Shown one piece after another: positions 55,502 through 64,000 of a stretch of DNA of 64,000 nucleotides. The notes below the pieces were generated by a model, which did no database searches, was not told the origin of the DNA, and worked only from the letters and a program-made list of their open reading frames with translations. The position numbers and the translations under genes were made by a program. Position 1 is the stretch's first letter, and the number at the start of each line of letters is the position of its first letter. The stretch comes from Fagopyrum homotropicum. Lineage: Eukaryota; Streptophyta; Magnoliopsida; Caryophyllales; Polygonaceae. The DNA is taken from assembly GCA_033239125.1 (NCBI GenBank), contig BSWB01000005.1:98579994-98643993 (forward strand), given 5' to 3'.

Positions 55502-58292
55502 TGTAACACCCAAAATTTTTGGAACTCGGGGAGCTATTGGTTAGAACCTCACAATTGGTTTAACAATAACTTTACTAGGATCTTACAACAAGGCACAAAT
55601 GTATTTAAACTTTTTTAAAATATCAAATGGTATTTGTATGAATGAACAACTCACGACAGCCTTACAAAACATAAATATATTAATAACATGCATGCTGAAC
55701 GGAAGACTCCCCCATCCCTAGTTAATGAGTACGTGGACCCGGCTGACCATCCGTCCCGGATCTCTTTGCAACTGTCTATCTCTACAAAATCTACAACACG
55801 GATAAACCGTTAGCTAACAATCCAAATATAAGTAGAATAAGAATAGCACAAACACAACCCCGGCAAAAATAAAACAATCATCATGTTGGCACACAAACCG
55901 GTTATTATTTGATAATTTAGGTGATTCACTTTATTCCGTTTTTAAAGTTGTGGCACGAGAAATCTAAGATTTTTCGCCTCTATTCCTTATCCAACTTGTG
56001 ATGGTTTGGCACACCTCCTCCGGTAGTGTCCCCGCAAACCAAGTATGGACTTGTCCCTAAAGAAACCTCAAGTCGCCCTCAGGCTTACTAGGCAGAATGC
56101 CACCACCCGTACTCTTAGGCCAAAATGTAGGTGGGTAGTAGGAAAATAATAATAAGTATACTTATACACATATTATTCACACACCACTATCATTATCAAC
56201 ACCCATATCTAGAAGTTAGCTAAGTAAGCCTAATAGACTTACCTGAATCAAATCTCAACTCTTGTAATATCAACTCGGTCTGCAACCGTAGAAACTCAAC
56301 TGCCTGTTATACAAGGCAAGTGGATCAAATATGTATCTCACTTCCTTAGAAGTCTCCAACTTCTAAGATATTCAATCGATCATAAAGAAATTACTAAAAT
56401 ACCCTCATAAGGGTAAAAAGACTATTTTACCCCTGGATCTCAAACCCTAGAAATATTCCTAGAATATTTCTAAAACTTCCTATGAAGCCCAAAACCATAA
56501 TCTAACACTCACAAGAAAGATCTAGCTAAGTTGGAAGATTTTCCAACTTCTTAACTTCCATGAAAAATTCACTAAGGATCTCACTTTGACCTAACTTAAA
56601 ACAGTCATACAAAAATCTAAAAATCCCAAATAAAATATCTAATCATTTTATACAAAGCACTCTACTCACCAGAAGAAATAAATCTCAGAAAGGATCAATA
56701 ACTAGTCTTACACAAAAATTCCAAGTTGACTCCTCAACATAAATTCTCCCATACTTAACCAAAAAATGTGTATTTTACCAAACTGCATAACTAGCCTACT
56801 TTGGAACCTTATAAGTCTAGATTCGATGGATCGACCACAACTTTTAATACATCAAAGTATGCATCTCACTCTATGTTCCATCAAAATTTTATGTCCATCA
56901 GATAGATCTAACTCATTCATATCTAGATCATAAAACTGCTTCCACACACAGTTTTTTTTTCCATACTTAGAATATTTCGCCAAAAACAGAAAAACAAATT
57001 GCTTACTGTCTCAACTTTGAAAATTCATAACTCTTAAACCACTATCTTGATTACACTAAAATTTTGATATGTTCTGCAACAATATTCCTACTATATCATA
57101 TCAAAATTTCAGACAAAAAGGATGAATATTTCTTACCCAAACCTAGCCCCAAAGTTGGATACTCGATAGTTTTTGCAACTCATGAATTTAGCTGTTTGAA
57201 GAATCAATTTCTGTCGGCCCTTCTGTGTAGGTTTAGTAGGATTTTCAGACATCCATTAGCCATGAAATTCATAGAGGGAAATGCAAGGAAGGAAGGGGTA
57301 TGAATCTTACCCGATTCCAAGACTCGAAAGAGGGAAAGTCGATGATACAAGGTGCACAAGGAAACTACTGTAGGCTGGGTTATTTCCCGTGATATAAGCA
57401 AGGAGGAGGAGGCTTTACAAACTTGGTTGCTGCTTGACAAAGAGGAACTGAATCCCTGTTGTCCCGTGCTATTGCGCCTGAAAGAGGAAAGACCCTGGTT
57501 TGGCTTCCGTTTGGTTGTCTAAGCGAGTCAAGAGGGTACCCACTTGTTGTCCAGTGCTGAAGGGTGGGGATGTGTTGCGGCGGCTGTTTTTTGGTTACTC
57601 ACGTGTAGAAAGGTTGCAACAGAAAAGATCTCGATGAAGAGAGACGAACCAGGAGAGAAGCGAAAAGTTGTAGATCCGGTGTCGATGAAGGGAGAGGGAA
57701 ATGTTGAGTTCAGCGTGAATCTGGACGTATGGGCTGGTAGGCATGAAGACTAGAAAGAGAGCAGAAAATCCGGCTAAATTAACGTAAATGAAGATCTTCA
57801 TGATCCCGAGCGTTACGATTTGGAAGGGAGAGAAGACGCTCCTCCATCTAGTTGTTGACACTTCCGAGTGGGTCCCCTGTTGGCTGGGCATGAGGCTGAT
57901 GTTGAGTCTTGGTATTGGGCTTCTTCACTGTTGGGCCATTGTGCTCGTCACGTCCCAACTTAGCTGAAATGGTGAGCATGGGCTTCATCAAGAGAAGGAA
58001 AGATATGGGCTGAAACTTATCAAGCCCTTGTCATGAGGTTGTCATGGGTTTGTCAAGGAAATGCCATGGCCTGTTCAAAAGAGTGTCGTGATCTTGTCAA
58101 GGACATGGATATATATAAAATAGGGCTTGTAAGATTAAGGTTTGATCGAAATACATCATTTTATGTGACCTTAAGCTTGCATAAAATGATAGAATATGTG
58201 ATAGTAAATATACTAGTGTCATTCACCAAGATCTACATGTCGAAATCCCGTTTGACTCGGAAATAGACGGGATTAAAATTCTGGATATTACA
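55502..58292 (-). repeat. 3' LTR of the chromovirus-like element
   Basis: 2791 bp if bounded by TGTAATATCC (58292) and GGGTGTTACA (55502) on the minus strand. Only 56310-58292 has a match in the second LTR; 55502-56309 is included on the basis of the TG...CA ends. Small frames here (57064-57303, 57544-57753) recur in the other LTR and are not genes. Confidence 0.75.
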
Positions 58293-58307
58293 TCAGTACC
58301 CCCTTAA
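58293..58307 (-). promoter_or_regulatory. Polypurine tract of the chromovirus-like element
   Basis: Minus strand TAAGGGGGTACTGA directly before the LTR start TGTAATATCC. Confidence 0.75.
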
Positions 58308-58661
58308 AATAAGTTTCGTCCCGAAACTTAGAATGAGGAAGTTTATCAAGGTATTCTTCTAAATATAACCAGAATATCTATTTTTTATTCTCGAGAAACA
58401 TTGATCTACTCTTCTAACCATAAAAGTATCACTTAAAGTCCATGGAAATGTAACACATAAAACTAATCACTCAAACATAAAACTCATAAAAGACCAATCA
58501 CTCAAACATGCGACGCATAAAACGCCACACTCAACATGAAGACAGCCACATAGTCGAAAGTCACTTTAATACTGGTCCGAGTACTAACCCGACGGTCCTG
58601 ATGTTGTGATTAACTCGGCATATACCTTAGGGTAGTTATTCCTAATGCTATCTTTGGTCTC

Positions 58662-58898
58662 TCATGTAGCCTCATCTACTCCCCGTCTAGACCACTTGAT
58701 CCGTAGCATCGGTATGTCCTTAGACCGTAATCGTCTAGTACTACGCTGCAAAATGACCACCGAATACTCCAGAAAAGTATGTCCTGGCTCGACTATCAGA
58801 TCCTCACAACTGATGAAATGTCTCGGTTCCGGTATGTACCATCTCAATTGAGACATGTGGAACGCTTGGTGTACACCCTCTAGTATAGGCAGGAGCAC
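58662..58898 (-). pseudogene. pol: Integrase C-terminus with chromodomain, relic
   Basis: Minus-strand frame with VHQAFHMSQLRWYIPEPRHF, then LEYSVVILQRSTRRLRSKDI and LRIKWSRRGVDEAT. This is the end of integrase followed by a chromodomain, which in chromoviruses binds chromatin marks and guides integration. Upstream integrase domains are not recognisable in the 900 bp that follow on this strand, so most of pol is deleted or eroded. Confidence 0.82.
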
Positions 58899-59859
58899 TA
58901 GTCACTAAATGACTCCCCACCCTACTCTAAGATCTCAACTGATCGCCTTTCTCGACCCACTTTCAGATCCTTTGATGGCTCTACTGAGAATAAACTATAA
59001 AAACCTTATTCCTTTCATTGAATCCACTTACTTCCGACCTTCCGAAAGATTCTGACTCTCAAATCTGGAACAATGATCTTAGACATCTCCCGGCACTTGA
59101 CTAAGTGCATAATGCTCTTTGTAAGATAACTCGCTTGGTCTTGTAATTTTAATATAACCCAATCGGATCGTTACTCAATTAATGAATCATCGCCTACTTT
59201 TTCATTAACTTAACCTTGAGCATCTTATTTTGCTCCAAAGATCTTAAAGTGGTGTATTTATATATATACGGAATGATGATACTAGTTACAAGGTGAACTC
59301 TTGCTACCGTCTATCAATCATAACTACTCATTACATGTTATGACATCGTCCACCTTGTGCTTTGTCCCCAATGGGTTGTCACCTTGATAATTTTACCTTA
59401 CTCAAAGGTCAAAATCCATGTGGGTATCATTTCCTCATCATTCCCACACTAGTACTCTGGAGATAAGGCTAACTTTTAATACCCGGTGTTCTCTCTTTGT
59501 TTATTAATTTCTCCATATTGAGTGGAACTTGGTCATACTAAATATATCAATATGATATTATAGCCTTTTCTCTAAACACTTTCTAGCTAATTATGATGGT
59601 CACACCCTTGGAGTTTTCTCGTATCACCTTTACGGACCACGTTGAATACATTTATTACTTACATCAAATCCTCTCCAATCCATCGGGAAAAAAATGACTC
59701 TATGGTACACCATTTATGTATTCAGTTCCAAACTACTCATTTGTCGGCATATGACAAAGTTATCTTGATTGGCTTGGATTTATAACAAAGTGTCACCCTC
59801 TCTCTCTCGATAAACTCCTTCTATACACACTTTTATGTATCTAAGGGTAGCATCTCTAC

Positions 59860-60177
59860 TCATGCATTCGAAATAATTGGATGTGTAGCACCCGTATCAC
59901 ATAACATTATAATAGTTAATCTAGCATTATGAATGTTATATGTAGTCGCCGGTGAGACTGGCTCATCAATGTTCTTCAGCTCAAATACTCGTGCTTGAGA
60001 CCCGCTTGTATATGTCGTACTTCCACCTCGGAAAGCGGAGCTGCAAGCTGAGAACCCCCGTTCGGCTGTGTGACAGACCACAACCATAGTGCGATGCTCC
60101 AACTCCAACACTAGCCTGCCCAGTCTTCTGTCTCTTCTCTGGTTGTTATTCAACTCAGTGGCACATCTTACTAACAT
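59860..60177 (-). pseudogene. pol: Gag-protease junction relic of the chromovirus-like element
   Basis: The frame ends with LCDTGATHPIIS, a retroviral-type aspartic protease active site (DTGA), preceded by a Ser/Thr-rich linker with SQARVFELKN, as found between the gag zinc knuckle and protease in Del/Tekay elements. The PR body after the active site is not readable. Only about 1 kb separates this from the chromodomain, where 3 kb or more would be normal. Confidence 0.72.
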
Positions 60178-62190
60178 GTAAGTTTATTCTGAGATTGAGC
60201 TTCTTATTTAGCTCTCCTTTCTCCGATATGCGATAATAATTCGATACTGGACATTGATACTAAACACAAGGTAGTTTTGCATACACGTCTTTTTATACAT
60301 GGATTTCCTTCTTATTGGTTTAAACTATTTACTTGGTTTACACTTTATCCTTCATAGTGTTATCGGTCCGATAGTATGACATTTATTAAACCTCCACCGG
60401 TACCATTTGTATAAGAAGCATTAGATGCATATGATTTTCACAAAATTAGATTTCTCGACTTGCATTCATTATGTTATCCTTATACTCCTATCGCTTTACC
60501 TTCTTTAAATCTTACATTCAGTTGGACATTTAAATCCCTTTGTACGCTTTACGTACCACATTGATTGATCTTATTAATTTCATCAACTCTTAGGTCATCA
60601 GTCGCGAATGGATTTCTAGCACACTATTTATACGTAGTCTCACTACTACTCCTCGATCTACGTATTATTGGGTATCAGGATTAACTTGGATTTTCATCGA
60701 AGTAACAATATTCCTCATTAGACTCTTATATAACCACTTTTCGGTAATCATCTTATTGGGGTGATACAAGATCCGTATAACAACTTTCAGTCATGCAACC
60801 TTACTCTTTCTCATGTTTGTTCCAACCAATATGTAGATTCCATCTATAATCACCTCACAACTCAATAAGACATTTTGTCAAGGCATTAATCATACTCTCT
60901 ATGTTTGTGCAACCTCTATAATTCCAGTTATCATGTATCACATCGTTAGTCACTTCCTTTGTCAATCTGGGACATTAACCCCAACTTTTGCTCGGAAGAG
61001 CACCATCAGTTTCACTTGTGTTGACTATTAAGCACCCTCCGTCTTGATTAACGTAGCACCTGATTAAAATCATCTTCTTCTTCTTACTCTTCTACTTCTT
61101 TTATACAATCCATTTGTACCACTGTGATATGTACCCCCTTTTTTCCAATAGATAAGCACCTACTCACACAACTTCCTTGACATCTTAAATGGCATAAAAG
61201 GGTCATCTCGGCCGTCAACATCCCCTTCTTAAATTCTCAATTAGATTATCTGGCCCTCATTTCATGTTACTGTCAAGGGTTCTAGTACTTGTGTCGATTT
61301 AACTTCATCATTGTCGTCATTGATCTCTTGAAGGATTTCTCCAAATATCGATAAAATTCTTTGATAGATCCGTTGTTATTCTCCTTATGTGCCAACTAGT
61401 CATCACTAGTCGGTACATACATGTAAATTCTCAGTTGTTACTATTTAGTCTATAGTCGACCTTCTACAAGACCCTAGACTTACCTTTCTTAGATCTCCTT
61501 CAATGTGAATGTACTTGGTAAAAAGCTATCTCCTCTAGGTTATCGGTTTATAATCCTTTGGCTCCTCCTATAGTCTTCACTGTAAGCTCACTTATGCTCT
61601 TCCAAGTCTGGCCGTATCATTCCTCTGTTGTCGATTGACTTATCAATTCTTCCACGATAGCTTGTAAGCACGTCTTCACGATTCCTCTTACATTAGTCAT
61701 CATCTGTTTGCGGTTCTCTGGTATGAACCGTTAATGTTGGTAACTTAAATCTCTTTGTAAATGAGAAGTAATTGTGGACCCTCGAGTCCACCAATATCAT
61801 TCTCTCACATTCTTCCTTCTTGGTTGGTGTAATTCTGTGATGCCACCTTTATAGAAATCTGTTGTCTTAATTTCAGACTTCTACTGTATTTGACACTTGC
61901 GTCATGATTTCTTTCAAAGTTCTTGCATCTCTGAGCAAGTCAACCCGTCTCTATGATGATGAAATTTATTTCTCATCTTTAAACTCATTTGTCAATGTTT
62001 GTCTTTGTACTCCTTTAATTCTTGACATCGGGGTCAACACCATATCTTCTTTGTACTCTCAGGCCCATACTTGCCTATGGCATCGTCCATCTTGGTTTTA
62101 CTGTCATTTAACCCGCCAAGTGTAGTTGTACTCTACCCCGCTTGATTTGTATTCCGATATTCTCTTCAATCTTAGCTTCTTATCAGTCCT
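60178..62190 (-). other. Eroded gag and leader, no readable gene
   Basis: Expected to hold gag and PBS. I find no open gag frame. No tRNA-Met-type PBS (TGGTATCAGAGC) is visible next to 62191, consistent with a deletion that also removed the end of the 5' LTR. Confidence 0.45.
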
Positions 62191-64000
62191 TACAAGGCAT
62201 ATGGATCAAATATGTATCTCGCTTCCTTAGAAGTCTCCAACTTCTAAGATATTCAATTGATCATAAAGAAATTACCAAAATACCCTCATAAGGGTAAAAA
62301 GACTATTTTACCACTGGGTCTCAAAACCCTAGAAATATTCCTGGAATATTTCTGAAACTTCCTATGAAGCTAAAAACCATAATCTAATACTCACAAGAAA
62401 GATCTAGCTAAGTTGGAAGATTTTTCAACTTCTTAACTTCCATGAAAAATTCACTAAGGATCTCACTTTGACCTAACTTAAACACTCATACAAAAATCCA
62501 AAAATCCCAAATAAAATATCTAATCCTTCTATACAAAGCACTCTACTCATTAGAAAAAATAAATCTCAGAAAGGATCAATAATTAGTCTTACACAAAAAT
62601 TCTAAGTTGACTCCTCAACACAAATTCTCCCATACTTAGCCAAAAATCTATATTTTACCAAACTGCATAACTAGCCTACTTTGGAACCTTATAAGTCTAG
62701 ATTCGATCCCTGGATCGACCACAACTTTTAATACATCACAGTATGCATCTCACTCTATGTTCCATCAACATTCTATGTCCATCAGATAGATCTAACCCAT
62801 TCATATCTAGATCCAAAAACTGCTTCCACACACAATTTTTTATTCCATACTTAGAATATTTCGCCAAAAACATAAAAACAAACTGCTTATTGTCTCAACA
62901 TTGAAAATTCATAACTCTTAAACCACTATCTTGACTACTCTAAAATTTTGATATGTTCTACAGAAAAATTCCTACTATATCATATCAAAATTTCAAACAA
63001 AAAGAATGAATATTTCTTACCCAAATCTGGCCCTAAAGTTGGATGCTCGACAATTTTTGCAACTCAGCAATTTAGTTGTTTGAAGAATCAATTTATGTCG
63101 GCCCTTCTGTGTAGGTTTAGTAGGATTTTTAGACATCTATTAGCCATGAAATTCATAGAGGGAAGTGCAAGGAAGGAAGGGGTATGAATCTTACCTGATT
63201 CCAAGACTCGAAAGAGGGAAAGTCGATGACACAAGGCGCACAAGGAAACTATTGTAGGCTGGGTTGTTTCCCATGACAGAAGCAAGGAGGAGGAGGCTTT
63301 ACAAACTTGGTTGTTGCTCGACAAAGAGGGACTGAATCCCTGTTGTCCAGTGCTGCTGCGCCTGAAGGAGGGAAGACCTTGGTTTGGCTTCCGTTTGGTT
63401 GTCTAAGCGAGTCAAGAGGGCACCCACTTGTTGTCCAGTGCTGAAGGGAGGGAATGTGTTGCGGCTGTTGTTTTCTGGGTACTCACGTGCAGAAAGGCTG
63501 CAACAAAAAAGATCTCGATGAAGAGAGACGACCCAGGGGAGAGGCGAAAAGCTGTAGATCCGGTATCGATGAAGGGAGAGGGAAATGTTGAGTTCAACGT
63601 GAATCTAGACGTATGGGCTGGTAGGCGTGAAGACTGGAAAGAGAGCAGCAAATCCGGCTGAATTAACGTAAATGAAGATCTTCATGATCCCGAGCGTTAC
63701 GATTTGGAAGGGAGAGATGACGCTCCTCTATCTAGCTGCTGACGTGTCTGAGTGAGTCCCCTGATGGCTGGGCATGAAGTTGATGTAGAGTCTTAGTATT
63801 CGGCTTCTTTACTATTGGGCCATTGTGCTCCTCACGTCCCAACTTTGCTGAAATGGTGAGCATGGGCTTCAAAGAGAAGGAAAGATATGGGCTAAAACTT
63901 ATCAAGCCCTTTATCATGGGTTTGTCAAGGACATGTCATGGCCTTGTCAAAAGAGTGTCATGATCTTGTCAAGGACATGGATATATAAACTAGGGTTTGT
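62191..64000 (-). repeat. 5' LTR of the chromovirus-like element, incomplete
   Basis: Matches 56310 to about 58130 of the other LTR with scattered differences. The part equal to 55502-56309 is missing at its left, and about 160 bp should lie beyond the window. Confidence 0.85.

Larger units (their letters stand above)
55502..64000 (-). mobile_element. Decayed chromovirus-like (Del/Tekay type) element, right end outside window
   Basis: Minus strand: 5' LTR (from beyond 64000 to 62191), eroded gag, PR relic near 60177-59860, integrase/chromodomain relic 58898-58662, PPT, 3' LTR 58292-55502. The RT region is not recognisable. Sequence TTTCGGGACGAAAC plus a G-rich PPT before a TGTAATATCC LTR start is the usual end of Del/Tekay elements (from memory). 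Confidence 0.78.

Noticed and set aside
57064..63661. Small paired frames (57064-57303 and 62948-63187; 57544-57753 and 63428-63661) as duplicated genes
   Set aside because: They lie in the two LTRs of one element and have no domain; the duplication is that of the LTR.

Overview
The window looks like repeat-rich, probably heterochromatic DNA of a dicot plant. Almost all of it is LTR retrotransposons of the Ty3/gypsy Athila type: pol followed by an ATHILA-like ORF, a primer-binding site matching the 3' end of tRNA-Asp, long LTRs of 1.5-1.8 kb, and 5-bp target duplications. The species cannot be named from the sequence. One piece of a host gene is visible: the first six exons of an ARF-GTPase-activating protein of the AGD/ACAP (BAR-domain) type at 53981-54823.

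Layout. 1-33587 is a nested stack. An old family-A element (E, + strand, 25773-33587) is broken in its integrase by a family-D element (- strand, 22393-25765). D is cut by a second family-A element (A1, + strand, 1-22392, 5' end outside the window). A1 is split inside its ATHILA-like ORF by a family-B element (- strand, 4758-17857). B is split in gag by a family-A solo LTR (13967-15640). A second A solo LTR (28942-30654) sits in E, and a Harbinger-type MITE (19249-20020) in A1. 33588-36710 holds a decayed gag relic. 36711-52117 is a tandem array of a non-autonomous family C (LTR-int-LTR-int-LTR-int-LTR), interrupted by a family-B solo LTR (48216-49992). 52118-55501 holds anonymous DNA, the AGD exons and an RT scrap. 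55502-64000 is a decayed chromovirus-like element with PR and integrase/chromodomain pieces, whose second LTR runs off the window.

How the parts work together. Only family A shows reverse transcriptase. B has PR joined in frame to IN with RT-RNase H missing and a catalytic Asp changed to Asn; D keeps only gag; C keeps only an unfamiliar ORF of about 360 codons. The families nevertheless share cis signals: the tRNA-Asp PBS (seen in B, C and D), a hairpin after pol (A, B, C, D), a hairpin plus polypurine tract before the 3' LTR (A, B, C), an internal second PPT-like motif (A, B, C), and a conserved LTR 3'-terminal module (A, B, C). This fits RT-less families mobilised in trans by A-like elements.

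The most unusual signal is a set of short, family-specific palindromes scattered through LTRs, spacers and even coding linkers: CCACGGCCGTGG in A, CCTCGGYCGAGG in B, CCACGGGCGTGG in C and CCGCAGGGGCGG in D. They occupy equivalent positions in each family, and the arms covary (CCAC/GTGG, CCTC/GAGG, CCGC/GCGG). I know of no described function for them.
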